Positions 1 through 47,209 of a DNA stretch of 64,000 nt are shown here, one piece after another; the stretch's first letter is position 1, and every line of letters starts with the position of its first letter. The stretch is from assembly GCA_963573385.1 (NCBI GenBank), contig CAUYLG010026964.1:26729-90728 (forward strand). Direction: 5' to 3'. The DNA comes from Cacajao melanocephalus (taxonomy: Eukaryota; Chordata; Mammalia; Primates; Pitheciidae). The notes under the pieces were generated by a model. The model saw only the letters and a list, made by a program, of their open reading frames with translations, did no database searches and had not been told where the DNA came from. The position numbers were made by a program, and so were the translations under genes.

Positions 1-570
1 CAAAGATGGAGTCAGGGCTGCCCTGAGCCAAGGAGGGGCGCAGCTGGGAACACGTGGTAGGTGATGTTTGGCCACCTCAGCCCAGCAGTGACTTGTGAAA
101 AAGGCACAAAGCAGAGAACATTCGGTCACCATGCATCTCCTTTGGTAAAAACTGCCATTATTCTAATTCCCACTGATTGGTTGGGGGCAAGGATTCTCTC
201 TTCCATGAGCAGATGGGCCCTGCCACCCTGCAGAGCTCCCATACTGGGCCAGCATCCTCCTCTGAGGCCACAGTCCCTCCGAGGGCCAGACCAGACAGAG
301 TCAGATCTTCTGTAGCAGCATCCTAACCTGGGTGCTCAGGAGCCCATGCGCTCTCAGGGTAACTAATGCCCTGCTCCCCACAGCATGCAACATAGCAGGC
401 CCCAGACCTGGGCCTGACTCAGAGCCAGCTTCCCTTCAGCCTGAGCCATCTGAGCTTCCTCTCCTCCCCTCAGTAATGACCCGGTCCCTTCTGGAAACAA
501 CAATGATGAGAGGGAAGTAGAAAAGAACAAATAATGCTATGATTTTTCTGTGTGTGTTGGGGGGGTGTTT

Positions 571-722
571 AGAGACTGACTCTTGCTCTGTCACCTGGGC
601 TAGAGTGCAGTGATGCAATCACAGTTCATTGCTATCTCAAACTCATGGCCTCAAGGGATCCTTCTGCCTCAGCCTCCGGAGTAGCTGGGACTACAAGCAC
701 AGGGCCACACCTGGCTAATAAT
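571..722 (-). repeat. Alu fragment
   Basis: Antisense left-arm Alu text (GAGACTGACTCTTGCTCTGT through the 'cacctggctaat' motif), truncated before the right arm. Confidence 0.8.
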
Positions 723-1077
723 GCGTATCTTTCAATCTGACAGGGTTGACAAGCCCTGGAAATATGAAACCAACGTAACTTTAGGCCATACCTGATGTTA
801 AGAAAATCCTGGAAATCTTCAGGAATTACGTGCTCTCAGGGTTAGTGGGGAGTCCTGTTCAGGCCTCCTTATTTTATGAAGGACGAGAAGGGCCAAAAGA
901 GAAACGGCCTGCAGCACCTTGCAGTGGGAAAACCAGCTTTGCTTAGCCCTGCTCCCTTGGGAGGGGCTAGTGAGTCGGATAGGCTAGGCAGTGGGGTTGA
1001 ACCAAGTGTGGCTGGAGGTTGGGGTGCGAGGGTGGGGTGACTGATGCCCCGGGCCTGGTCCCTGCAGGGCCCTCTTA

Positions 1078-1418
<341 letters not shown>

Positions 1419-1463
1419 AGCTTAAATACTTTAAAATATCCAATGTAGTATTTCAATATGTAA

Positions 1464-1949
<486 letters not shown>

Positions 1950-3128
1950 GAGTTTTTTGCATTCCCTTTTGTACCAGTCTTTTGATATCTGCTGTGCATA
2001 ACACATGCAGTGCGATGACCACATGCAGTGCAATGACCATGCCAGCCATGTGTGGCTCGTGGTTCCTGTATCAGGCAGCACAGCTCAGGTAAGACCCAAG
2101 GCTTCCACAGTCCAAACGTCATCTTATATACTCTGGACAACTTTTAAAATGCATAGTTTTCCTAAACTCAAACAAAATGCTTGACTGAATTTATTTTTCC
2201 CTCAATGAATCCATACCCTTACCACGACAAGCGCTGCCCCTCTGTGCTTCTGGTTTTGTGTTTCCCTTTCCCTGTGGGTATGAGTGAGCTTGGTGGCGGT
2301 GGTCCCTGTAGGCCATCTGGACAGCTGGGGGACAAGCATCCAGAGGACCTGGGGCACCTGCAGCAGCTCACAGAGGCAGGCTCCCGTGGGCCTACCCCAC
2401 AGCCTGGAGAACTCCACGCCCAAGTCCTGTGGGAAATCCATGGCCTCCATGCCCCTAGCCAGATCACTCCCACAAACCCCCTTATGTCCTCTATCCCAGA
2501 TTCTGCCATTACCAGGGCAGCTGGAGCTCCATGTGGTCAGATGCTATAAGATGCGGGCCTCAGAGAGCTCTCACAATTCCATCTGTGGCCTCTGCCTCTC
2601 ACTCAGCAGCACACTCCTGGTGTGGCCGCATGTCTGCCCCATTCCCCTCCATCTCCTCCTCAGGTTCCCTTGTAGCCTCATGGGGCCTCCCTGCCCTCAC
2701 GTCCTGGCCTTCTGCTGCCCAGCCTACAGAGCTGGGCCTGGGCTATGCTTCCAGGACAGAGCCTCGAGGAGCAAACGACCCTGAGGGGCCCAGCACTCCA
2801 GGCCACTCCTGTCCTCGTGCTAGGGGCTTCCTCTCGCTTCTCTTGGAGCCCCCGTTTGCTCATATAGCACCCCCTTATCTCCTGGCCCCTCTCTGCCTGC
2901 ATTCCCAGTGCCACAACCCCCACATACATCTTGATTGTGCCCCTCATCTCCTTCCTCCCTCCCCGGGCCTGCCTGGATAGCACTCTGCCTCGCCAGCCCC
3001 TCCCACCACCCAGCTCACACGCGTGGGGCCCTGTCAACCCCTCCTGCCCTGCCCCGTGTAACCTGTGCTGCTCTCTGGGCTCTGAAGCCTCCTTCCATCT
3101 CCATTGCTGGCGGCTTTTCTTTTTCTTT

Positions 3129-3418
3129 CTTTTTTTTTTTTTTTTTTTGAGACAGGGTCTTGCTCTGTTACCCAGGCTGGAGTACAGTCGCCTGGTCTCA
3201 GCTCACTGCAGCAATCCCCTTAGGCCCAGGCGATCTCCCTCAGCCTCCCAAGTAGCTGGGAATATAGACAGACACCACCACGCCTGCCTGGCAAGTTTTC
3301 GTGTTTTTTGTAGAGATGGGGTCTTGCTGTGTTGTCCAGGTTGGTCCTGAACTCCTGAGCTCAAGGGATCCACCTGCCTTGACTTTCCAAAGTGCTGGTA
3401 TGAGCCAATGCACCGGCC
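3129..3418 (-). repeat. Alu with poly(T) head
   Basis: A run of about 20 T is followed by 'gagacagggtcttgctctgt' and the rest of an antisense Alu, ending near the 'gcaccggcct' text. Confidence 0.9.
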
Positions 3419-5065
3419 TCGCTAACGATTTTCCTCACTGCCTCTCACTGGACTGAGTATGACCACCTCACTTCCCTGCCACGCCCACTGCAGTGAGAGC
3501 TGGGCCTGGCACCCAGAGCCCCTGAGTGAGTAGTAACATCCCCTGGAGTGACAAGGCCTCTGTTCCCAGTTTCTCCCTCCTGCTGGAAACTTGTCCCTCA
3601 ATTGCTCATCTCAGCCTGCAGTCCATGCACTCCTACTCCAGCTTGTCCGTCAGCCCCTCCCCATCCTCCCTTAGGCCTGAGCTCAGGGTGGCAGGGAGGT
3701 GGGTGCTGTGGGGAGGTGCATGCAGGAGGTGTGGTCAGAGACCCCTGGGCTCTCATAGGCCCCTGGCTGTGGACCCCTAGCCTCATCACACCTGGTGACA
3801 CCTGGTAAGCAGCCCCAACTCAGGAGTGAGACGGGCAAGGGGGCTGAGTGCTGGAGTGTGGCTATGGTACCAGCACATGACAACCATGTGGTGCTGCCCA
3901 GGAGACTGGGGTAAGGTGGGAGCCTCTGTTTCAGCCCCCAGATTTCCTGTCTGGATAGGGGACAGCTTCTAAGAGGCCGAGGTGTTTGTCACGCCTCAGG
4001 CTGTGCTCTCCAGCATAGCACACCACCCCTCAACTGCCTGGCCTCCCCTGGAGTGGGGCTTTTTACAGTGCGGGTGTTGGTCCCATCCCTGGATGCCAGC
4101 CCGATTGTGGGGTCTAGAGACTGCCACACCATGTCACTAATAAACCGATCCAGAAACCATGCCCTGTTGCTTAGCGGCAGGGCAGCGGTGGCCTGCGTGG
4201 TCCTGCCCTTGCAGCTCAAAGCTGCTTGGGCCTCCTGAGCCCAGGCAGTTTCCATGGAAACAAGGGAGAGCACCAACCCCCAGAGATAAGCCAATAAACG
4301 CAACCTGTAAAAGGAGAGAACAGGCAGCAAGAGAGGCGGAGGGAACCCGGGGGGCCTGGAGAGAGAGGCGAGTGTGTGGCAGCCAGGCTGTGGAGCAGAA
4401 CCGGAGAGGCCGCAGGCTGCAGGCCGGAGGAAAAGGAGGGCCTCCCAGGGGGGCTACTGTTCCTGGCAGAGAGAAAGGAGGCCTCTGGAGGTCAGAGAGA
4501 GACACAAAGAGAGCAGACAGAGTGCGGGTCAGTGAGGAAGCCAGCACACAGGTGCCCGGGGCCTCCCAGGGCAGGAGGCCTGGGAGCCCAGGCCCTGGGG
4601 CACACTCCCATGAAGGCAGCCTGCTCTCCACCCCTTCTCAGGATGCCTGTGCGGTGTCCTCATACTTCCAGGCAGGGAGCCAGCTCTGGGCCTCCTTCCA
4701 TCAGCCTGGGAGGCTCTGCTGAATTTCAGAGAGCTGTCGGAAGCAGGAGCAACATGCAGGAAGGATGAGCAGGGGCTGAGGCTCCACCATGACACTTTCC
4801 GCCCCAGCATGTGCTCAGCCCAGTTACCACACTAGAGGGAGGAGGCCCTGCAGGCCTCTGCACCCTGGGAGTTCTGTGTCTGACTCCCTTCCTGCAATCC
4901 TCAGAGGGTAGCTGGCCAGGCTGTCCAAGTCCCTGCACAGGAACTGGGCCGAGGAGGGGTACAGGCAGGGGGTGGCAGGAAGACCTCTGCCTGCCCTGCT
5001 CCTTGGGCACTTCCCTGGAGGCTTTAATGCCACAGGACAGGGACTGAGACTGTCTATTAAAAAGC

Positions 5066-5190
5066 ATATTTAGAGATAGGATCTCACCCTGTCACCCAGA
5101 CTGGTCTCAAACTCATGGCCTCTAACGATCCTTCCGTTGTGGCCTCCGAAAGTGCTGGGATTATGGTCGGGAGCCATACTGACCAGCCCC
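5066..5190 (-). repeat. Alu right-arm remnant
   Basis: Short antisense Alu text ('gataggatctcaccctgtca' to 'gtgctgggattatgg') with an internal deletion. Confidence 0.7.
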
Positions 5191-5502
5191 AAACTGTCTT
5201 GATTCCCGACTTTGTGGGATGAAGGCCTGAGTGAAGAGGTGGGGAGGGGGTTGAGAGGAGGAGCCCTAGCCCGCCTGGACCACCCTGGGGCATGTACTCT
5301 GTGTCCACCTGACCTGGACGTGCCTGCTAAGGCTAGCAGCGAGGCCCGGGAGCAGAGCCTACGGATGGGCCCTGAAGATGCTGGGCCAAGACCCCACACA
5401 CAGGCCTCGCCACTCAGGGCCACACCGCTGCTGTGCTGCGCCTGCCCCCTCCCCGCCCGCCACCTCCGCCACTGGGGCAGGGACAGCGGGCCCGGCTCTG
5501 AC

Positions 5503-5988
5503 CTCGGGTCTCGGGAACGCTCGACGTGGGCAGAGACACGGCCGCAGGGTCCTGGGGCTCGCTCGCCAGCCTCTGCCCGGCACACATGGACTTGAGCATC
5601 TGGAAAACGGCGAGGGGGGCCACGTTCAGCTTCAGTAGGTCCACCAGGATCCTGGCGGGGACAGACGCAGGGCCGGTGAGCCCTATCCGCCCGGGGCGGC
5701 CACCTCCCTGAAGTTCCGACAAGGACTGGGGGCTCCTCCCGACCAGCGGGCCCGGCGGACCCCGAGAGCAGAGGATGGGGTGATGGGCGAGCGTGCGACC
5801 CCCACCCACTCCGCTCACTTGAACACATCGGGGTCGATGGCACCGCCCGCTGCCTGCGCCAGCTCGTAAAGCTCCATCTCCTCGGCGCTCAGCACCTTCT
5901 TCCGCCGCAGCGCCAGCTTCTGCCGGGCAGCCTCCAGCACCGGCGGCGCCGCCGACCCCGGCCCCGGCCCTGCGCCTTGCGCCGCCAT
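5503..5988 (-). CDS. MZT2B: MZT2 (mitotic-spindle organizing protein 2), coding exons 1-2, partial
   Basis: Small adaptor of the gamma-tubulin ring complex that works at centrosomes and spindles. On the minus strand exon 1 runs 5988 to 5819 (start codon 5988-5986, donor GT at 5818-5817) and exon 2 runs 5651 to 5503 (donor at 5502-5501). The acceptor before exon 2 and both donors are canonical. Together they encode about 106 residues, beginning MAAQGAGPGPG, through the helical core (KLALRRKKVLSAEEMELYELAQ, in part) to SVPETRG. The family is about 158 residues long, so roughly the last 50, in exon 3, lie left of the window; I saw no match to them in 1-5500. The copy has Ala-Ile at the site where, from memory, human MZT2B has Ala-Ile and MZT2A Gly-Ile, hence the B symbol. 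The A/B assignment is tentative; the family is secure. The gene sits head to head with SMPD4. Confidence 0.9.
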
Positions 5989-6127
5989 CCGCACCGCCCG
6001 CGGGAAGCTGCGCCCCGCCCCGCCGCGCCCGCGTCGCGTCCCCTAGCGGCGGCGCTGGCCACCTTCTCCCTGCAGCGCCAGCGCCGGGCCTCCGCAGCCG
6101 CCGGGCGGGGACCCAGCCGCCTCCGCA

Positions 6128-6200
6128 CCGTCATTCGAGCACAACAGTTATTGGGAGCCCACGGTGTGCTAGGCGGCGTGCTAGGTGTCGGGGGTGGCAT
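6128..6200 (-). repeat. L2 LINE 3' end remnant inside the promoter
   Basis: The order of motifs (cattc..., tattg.gagc, gtgtgctaggc, gtgctaggtg, gggg) follows the reverse complement of the L2 3' end, with extra CpG dinucleotides. Assignment is by eye. Confidence 0.5.
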
Positions 6201-6279
6201 GATGGACCACAGGGGCCCAGTGCTTGGCGGTCAGGGCCTCCCTGATAGACTGCATTGGTCGTGCTCACTTCGGTGGCAG

Positions 6280-6326
6280 CACCCAACCCAATGCCAGGCA
6301 TACACTGGGCGCTCAGTAAATGCCTG
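6280..6326 (+). repeat. L2/MIR-type tail
   Basis: 'atgccaggcatacactgggc' followed by 'gctcagtaaatgcc' resembles the sense 3' tail shared by L2 and MIR elements. It lies between the two promoters. Confidence 0.45.
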
Positions 6327-6650
6327 GCCTAAGAAAGCCTGCAATTTTCTGGTCCGAGCCGGTGCGCCACTAGGGAGCGCTCCTCGGATGTGGGGCCTAA
6401 TCAACCACCCCGCTTATGCGCACGCGTTCTCCTTGCCGTGCGTGAGCCTAACCGCAAGAGGCCGGAGGCAGCCACTACGCAGGCGCATTCAGCGGCGGAC
6501 TACCCCCACTTCCCCACACTCCTCCCTCCCTGCTTCCCCTCCCGCCCGGCCGGCCTTCACTTTGCGCAGGCGCCTTTTGAGGTAGCTGCCCAAAGTGGTG
6601 GAGACGCTTTTCCCGCCTCGCCGCGGGGCGTGGCTCCTGTGCGCAGCTTG

Positions 6651-33940
<27,290 letters not shown>

Positions 33941-35125
33941 GGGCGTTAGCTGCCTTCAGAGCACGCTGGGGGGATTTGCCACACAGCCCCACCCTTGGAC
34001 CTGAGAGGACCTGGGAACTCCTCCAGGAGGGAATAGGGTCATCCTTGGGCTTCTGGGATGTGGTTCCTGCAGCTACAGAGGCATCTGGAAGAAACAGAAC
34101 CGAGAAGGGAGGGCAGGCGGGGCCCAGCAAGGGAGGAGTGGCTACCGGGCTCAACAGCCAGGCTCTGTGACAGCACAGAGCTCAGCGCCGGCTCCTCCCT
34201 CCCTCTGCCAAGGACTTGGCCAAGCCAACTCTCAGGAACTTTTTTCCAGTGTCCGTTTGGGTACTCTGCCACATCAAGCTCAGGAGCCAGGTTACCAGCA
34301 GCCGCTAGGCCTGGCCTGCCCACTGGCTGGCCTTGAGGTGGGCAGAGTGGATTGTAGTGCCTCCTTTCCCTGTGTGGGACCAGTATGGTGGCTCAGCCTC
34401 CACTCCAGGGAAGAATCAAAGTTTCTAAAAGAGCCCTGAAAACACTAGAGAGTGGCTGTGTGCTTACACAGATGCAAAAAAAGAGAGAGTGGCTCTCTGA
34501 TTCTTCACTGTGAGTGAAGGGCATTCTTCATATTCTCCCAGCTGCTCCAAGACTGGGCCATAGAAGTTCATGTTTCAGGAGCCTAAGAGTCTCCCGAGCC
34601 CGGGTGCTTCACTGCAGACCGCACGCAGTCCATCGAGCACATCATCCGGAGCAGCAGCCAGCCCGTGCCTTGTCACAGACGGGTGCTGATCCTCAGGCGC
34701 TGGGGACACTGCTGGGTTGATGGGGTGAGATCCTGCCAGTTTGGGCTCTGCAGCCAAAGATGGTCAGAAGCATCGTAGCTTCACTAACATCAAGTACTCA
34801 AAGACATAGCAACCGTTTAATGATATTTAAGTATTCAAAATATGCGGCAACTACAGATTGTCTGACAGAAACCAGCATGGGGTCTCCCACACCTTCATTC
34901 CCACACAGACACACCAGGGAGAACAGCATCTTAGCGGTGATTTCAAACCAAGCCTTTGTTTTCGGTGTGGGGTGTTGGGGTTTGCTCTAATGTGTTTCAA
35001 ATTGTAAATGTTGGGCTTTGTATTTTGATGTAAACTCAGAATAATGGCATTTTAGGACTTGCGACCAAAAATCAAACCAAGCTTGTAACTCGACCATGGA
35101 TCTGAATAAACCTGTCCTTGCTTCT
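33941..35125 (+). other. SMPD4: SMPD4 3' UTR
   Basis: About 1.2 kb from the TGA (33938-33940) to shortly after the poly(A) signal. Unique sequence, free of Alu. Confidence 0.8.
35105..35110 (+). terminator. SMPD4: SMPD4 polyadenylation signal (AATAAA)
   Basis: A canonical hexamer with a T/G-rich stretch ('tgtccttgcttctgagtctt') within 30 bp downstream. It is the first good signal after the stop in this 3' region. Confidence 0.8.
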
Positions 35126-36735
35126 GAGTCTTCTGGCACCTGGGCTCAGTCTCCAGGTTTACCCCAGAGGGTCCCTGAGCATGCGGGGGTTGCAGAAACA
35201 GCCACCGGGCACCCTGTCAGCCCCTCTCCCCAGTTTCCACAGGCCTACACCTGTGGCTTACTTTGCTTTCCTTGCTCAGGGACACAGCAGACGACAGCAG
35301 CAAAACCAAGGTGCATGTTAATACTGAAGTACCTGTGACAGTCCCTGCTGGGTCTGAGCCATGTGAATTCTGCCTTCTGTTCAGCATCGATGTTGGCCTT
35401 ATGAAAAGCTGGCTGGGGCTAGGCCCAGTGGCTCACACCTGTAATCCCAGCACTTTGGGAGACCAAGGCAGGGAGGATAACTTGAGCCCAGGAGTTTAAG
35501 CCCAGCCTGGGCAACATAGCAAGACCCCGTCTCTACAAAAGATTCAAAAAGTTAGGCATTGTGGCTCACATTTGTGGTCCCAGCTACTTTTGGGAGGCTG
35601 AGGTGGGAGGATCACCCTGGCCCAGGAAGTCAAGTCTGCAGTGAGCCATCATGCCACTACACTGTAGCCTGGGTGACAGAGTGAAGCCCTGTCTCAAAAG
35701 CTGACCACCTGGAACATAAGCCACCATGTCTATGGCTTCCAGAAGCTCCAAGGATTGAGGGAGTGGCTGGGGGCTGAACTGTCTGGCCAGGAGCGGGGGC
35801 AGACACAATGTACTGAGAACCAAGAACAGCAAAGCTGAGTGAGCGGGCAGGGTCTTGGTGGCTGAGACCTGGACAGTGATGGCCGCAAGCACATCTGGCG
35901 CTCAGTGGCTCCTGCCTGGGGAGCGAGGGCAGCAGCGGGCAGCTGGGTTCCAGCCGCTTCCAGGTAGTGGGTAGGGACCTCACCAACAAAATGGGATTTA
36001 AATTTTGCCAAGGGCTCTCACTGCAGAGAAAATGGGATTGCTGGGACAAGAGCAGAAGCAAAATGCAGTCGGGGGGCCCTGGCCAGGAGGCACTTGGTTG
36101 GAGGGAGGGACTTCTGGGGAAGGCCTGGAGTTGGAGCAACTCAGGGGAAGCAGTTCCGTCTGAGGCACGAGGTGGAAGCTTTGGGAGGAACATTTAGGGT
36201 GGAGGCCAGGCTGGAGGCAGGAGCTCCTACACTTCCTCATCTCTGCACCCCTGGATGCCCCTAGAGTGGTTTATCCTAACTGCTGCCGCTGCCTCTTCAA
36301 GCACTAGGATGCCCTCGACTTTTTGCCATTGGACCACATTTCCCTGCTCTTAACAGGCCAAATCCAATGCTTCTCAGACCACGTGGCTTGGAGCCTCTGG
36401 CAGTGGAGCTTCAGGCTCGCCTGACACCACCCTTGCCCCCTGCACCTCCACATCCCCCTCCTTGCTCCCCAGGCAGTGCTATTCCCTGGAGCCCATTCAT
36501 GGCCCACTTTCTTCCATGACCAACACCTTCTACCTCTAGGATGTACCAGTGCCGCCAGGATCCAAGGTGACTCGGATTTTGATCATGTTGTGCAAACAAC
36601 CCACAAGCAGAGGCCCTGTGCAATCAGGAGAAATCTATACATTTTCCCTTGGATATCCAAGAGCACGTTAGATACCCTAAAGGCCAGCTCTCACCAACAA
36701 CCCTGACATTTCCAATATAAATGAAAGAGGACTCC
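35126..36735. other. Intergenic sequence after SMPD4
   Basis: Apart from the Alu at 35421-35700, 35.1-36.7 kb is unique sequence without recognised genes. Confidence 0.6.
35421..35700 (+). repeat. Alu
   Basis: Sense copy about 300 bp past the SMPD4 3' end. Confidence 0.9.
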
Positions 36736-36737
36736 GT

Positions 36738-37990
<1,253 letters not shown>

Positions 37991-38097
37991 GGACATCTTC
38001 TACTGCTAACACTATGGCTTCGTTCTTGCGTTTATTGGGAAGTTAAGTATGATTTAAGGAGATGTGTATGGGTGCCAGGTTGACAAGGGGTGGACTT

Positions 38098-38215
38098 GTG
38101 ATGGTTAATTCTAAATGTCAGCTTGTCTGGGCCACTGGGTGCACACATATCTGGTTACACATTATTTCTGGGTGTGTCGGTGAGGGTGTTTTCAGAAGAA
38201 ATTAGCATTTAAATT
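38098..38215 (+). mobile_element. ERVL-type LTR fragment (MLT2-like)
   Basis: 'tgatggttaattctaaatgt', 'ctgggtgtgtcggtgagggt' and 'gaaattagcatttaaatt' follow the 5' part of a common ERVL LTR. The rest is not evident. Confidence 0.5.
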
Positions 38216-38555
38216 GGTGTTGGAAGCAGCCATGCATGCATTTCTGGAGTAGCTTCCCTATAGCTCGCAGGAACCAGAGTGGGCAATTAAGAGCCTTTCC
38301 TCCAAATCCTGGGGACCTGTGCTCTGATCTGTGATGGCTGCTTCTGATTGTGAAGTGCAGACAAAGAGGCAGGCAGCCACCACTGTGATCTCCACTGCCA
38401 TGTTTGCAACCTCCCTCCTCAACCCTCACCTCCTCCTTGGGGACACACCTTCCAGGAGGTTTTTATGGATCAGCACCTCCTCCTGCCTTCATTTTTCTTT
38501 TTCTCTTCTTGGGAGCCAGATATTTAGGACTAGGACATTCAAAAGCAACCATATG

Positions 38556-38818
38556 CCAGGCACAGTGGCTCATACCTATAATTTCAAGACTTTGGGAGGC
38601 TGAGGTAGAAGGATTGCTTGAGCCCAGGAGTTTGAGACCAGCCTGGGCAACATAGCAACACACACACACACAAAACTTAGCCAGGCATGGTGGTGTGTGC
38701 CTGAAATCCCAGTTACTAGGGAAGCTGAGGCAGGAAGATGGCTTGAGCCCAAGAGTTCCAGGCTTCAAGTGAGCTATAATCGTGCCACTGCACTCCAGCC
38801 TGGGCGACTTTCTCTCTA
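38556..38818 (+). repeat. Alu with short CA run
   Basis: Sense copy containing a (CA) stretch at 38658-38671 in the middle A-rich region. Confidence 0.85.
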
Positions 38819-39029
38819 CTCTTAAGAGATCTTCTCTCCCAGCAGTAATATTGCTACCGTTCATTCCAGCTATCTATAAGCCATAATTACTGAATACATG
38901 TTGTTATAATTATTTTGAACAATGTCATCTGTTAAAAGTCAGAACAATACAAGGTTATATTTTATCTTCATTTATTCCTTCTCTAATTCACTTCCCTTTT
39001 TTTTAGATCCAAATTTCCTAATCATTTGC

Positions 39030-39618
39030 CTTGTTTTTTTTGAGACAGGGTCTCTCTCTGTTACCCAGGCTGGAGTGCGGTGGTGCAATCATGGCTTACT
39101 GCAGTCTCAGCCTCCTAGGTAGCTGCAGGTGTGCACCACCATGCTGGACACTTTTTTAATTTTTTTGTAGAGACAGGGTCTCCCTATATTGCCCAGGCTG
39201 GTCTCCAACCCTTGAGCTCAAGCTATCCTCCTGCTTTGGCCTCTCAGAGTGCTGGGATTACAGGTATGAGTCATGCATCTGACTTTTCGTTTCTGTTGTA
39301 TTTTTGACTTCTTACCTAGTTTTTTTTTTTTTTTTTTTTCAGATGGAGTTTCACTCTGTTGCTTGAGATGGAGTGCAGTGGTAGGATCTCAGCTCACTGC
39401 CACCTTCACCTCCTGGGTTCAAGTGATCCTTCAGCCTCAGCTTCCTGAATAGCTGGGATTACAAGCATGCACCACCACACTTGGCTAAGTTTTGTATTTT
39501 TAATAGAGATGGGTTTTCGCCATGTTGCCTAGGCTGGTCTCAAACTCCTGACTTCAAGTGATTTGCCCGCCTTGGCCTCCTAAAGTGTTGGGATTAGAGG
39601 CGTGAGCCACTGTGCCCA
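39030..39618 (-). repeat. Two antisense Alus
   Basis: 39030-39287 lacks part of the left arm. 39319-39618 is full length with a T run of about 19. Confidence 0.9.
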
Positions 39619-39624
39619 TCCAGC

Positions 39625-39787
39625 GTCTCACCTTTTCTTTTTCTTTTCTCTTCTCTTTCTTTTTCTTTCTTTCTTTCTTTTTCTTTCTTCTTTCTTTCTT
39701 CTCTCTCTCCCTTTCTTTCTTTCTCTCTCTCTCCTTCCTTCCTTCCTTTTCTTTCTTTCCTTTCTTTCTTATTTTCTCTTTCTTTTT

Positions 39788-39788
<1 letters not shown>
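39625..39788 (+). repeat. Pyrimidine-only microsatellite (CTTT/CCTT/CT)n
   Basis: About 160 bp composed almost wholly of C and T in mixed tetranucleotide units, derived from the expanded poly(T) head of the next antisense Alu. Confidence 0.9.
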
Positions 39789-45625
<5,837 letters not shown>

Positions 45626-45870
45626 GCCGCCCACAGTCGGTCAGTGTCAGCCCCACTACCCTGCAGCTGGAGACTGGCTCTCTATAGCATTTCCCGGTAC
45701 TTCACTACTCTTAAGCCCGGCTAAATTCCAAGATAGATGACACTCAAGATACATAAAGTACTTGATCTCCAAACTCACAAACTCTTTATTTTCTAGCTGT
45801 TATTTTGCTATTTGGCATTTACATAAAAGCACATGATGATGTAGATATTGCCCTACCTGCTGAAACTAAA

Positions 45871-45876
45871 AATAAA
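45871..45876 (+). terminator. CCDC74B: CCDC74 polyadenylation signal (AATAAA)
   Basis: Canonical hexamer 246 bp past the stop codon, followed by a GT-rich stretch. Confidence 0.8.
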
Positions 45877-46615
45877 GTGTTTCTTTCCAAGTCGTGTACC
45901 TGGTTCCTCGCTGGCTACCAGGTGTCCCTTCCCAGTCCCTGTCCCTGGCCCCCAGCCCAGCCCCTGCTGTCTACAGGGAACTGCCTGGGCTGCCCAGTCT
46001 TGCTCATCCCGGGACCTGGCAACAGCCCTGACAGAGAGGCACTGGCAGAGCTGCACACACCTCCCTGGAGGTGGGAGGGCTTTCCTGTCCCCTGGCTGGT
46101 GCAGAGCTGCCTTCCAAACACATGACTGCTCTGGGTCTCCTGCCCAGACCACACCCTCCTGGGGGCAAGATGCTGTCCCCTCCTGCCCTGACACTGCACT
46201 GCTGACGGGGTCCAGCCAGGCTCGCTTTCCTTCTTGAAGGGCTGTCTCCAGAGTGCCATGGCCACACCTGCACCACCCCTCCCGCCACAGCACAGCCACG
46301 TCGTCAGGGGTGGGGTGGACAGCTCAGTGCCCACCCTAACCTGGCAGCACCATCTTCCCAGGCCCACGGCTCCACTTCCTTGGCATTCATCTCGGCCTCT
46401 TCCTGCTTCAGGGAGGAGGAACTTTGCTAGGAAGCTGGGGGATGAACTAGGCCAAGGAACGGGATGGTGTGTGGCAAGGACAGCTAAGATCTGGGATGTC
46501 CAGGGCCAGACTAGACAATGCCGGCCCCAAGGCTGACTGCGTCCTGACAGGACAGCGGGCACAGGTTCATAGAGGGGGGACACAGTGATAACTCCTGACA
46601 AACCCAGGAACAGTG

Positions 46616-46621
46616 TTTATT
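46616..46621 (-). terminator. Relic MED15 polyadenylation signal
   Basis: AATAAA on the minus strand about 830 bp past the relic stop codon; about 720 bp from the CCDC74 signal in tail-to-tail arrangement. Confidence 0.6.
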
Positions 46622-46977
46622 ACAACAATCACAGAGGACAGGGCAGTGTGCATAAAAAGGGGGACCTCTCATCACCAGAGGGCTGCTGGCCAGTGCCCAC
46701 AGTGGCTGGCAATGCAAGGAGGCGCTCACTGCATGGCCCTGCCCACCCTCTCTGGGTGGTGCAGTGTTTGGTGCTCTGAGGATGCGGGTCCTGAGGGCCT
46801 TGCTCTTCATCCTTCACAGTGGGGACATGGCACACACAACATGGTCTAGCAACACCCAGTGTGTGCCCTCCTGCTGCTGAGATGGACCCAGACGCTGGAC
46901 AGGCTGCAGTGAGAGCAGCCCAGGAATCGTGGCTGGGGGGCCGTTTCTGGCTTCCTGGAGGAAGCCACATAGAGGGC

Positions 46978-47209
46978 CTTTTTTTTGAGACCAAGTGTCC
47001 CTCTGTTGCCCAGCCTGGAGTGCAACGGCGTGATCTCACTCACCACAGCCTCCGCCTCCCAGGTTCAAGCGATTGTCCTGCCTCAGCCTCCCGAGTAGCT
47101 GGGATTACAGGCGTGCACCACCACGCCTGGCTAACTTTAGTATTTTTAGTAGAGACAGGGTCTCACCAGGTTGGCCAGGCTGGTCTCAAACTCCTGACCT
47201 TGTGATCCC
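46978..47209 (-). repeat. Alu in the relic MED15 3' UTR
   Basis: Antisense Alu truncated before the usual right-arm end; near-identical flanks ('atagagggcctt' / 'atggagggcctt') look like a target-site duplication. Confidence 0.85.

Noticed and set aside
5070..5843. 257-codon minus-strand open frame over MZT2 exon 2
   Set aside because: It is in a different frame from the MZT2 protein, and CpG-rich DNA lacks stops by composition.
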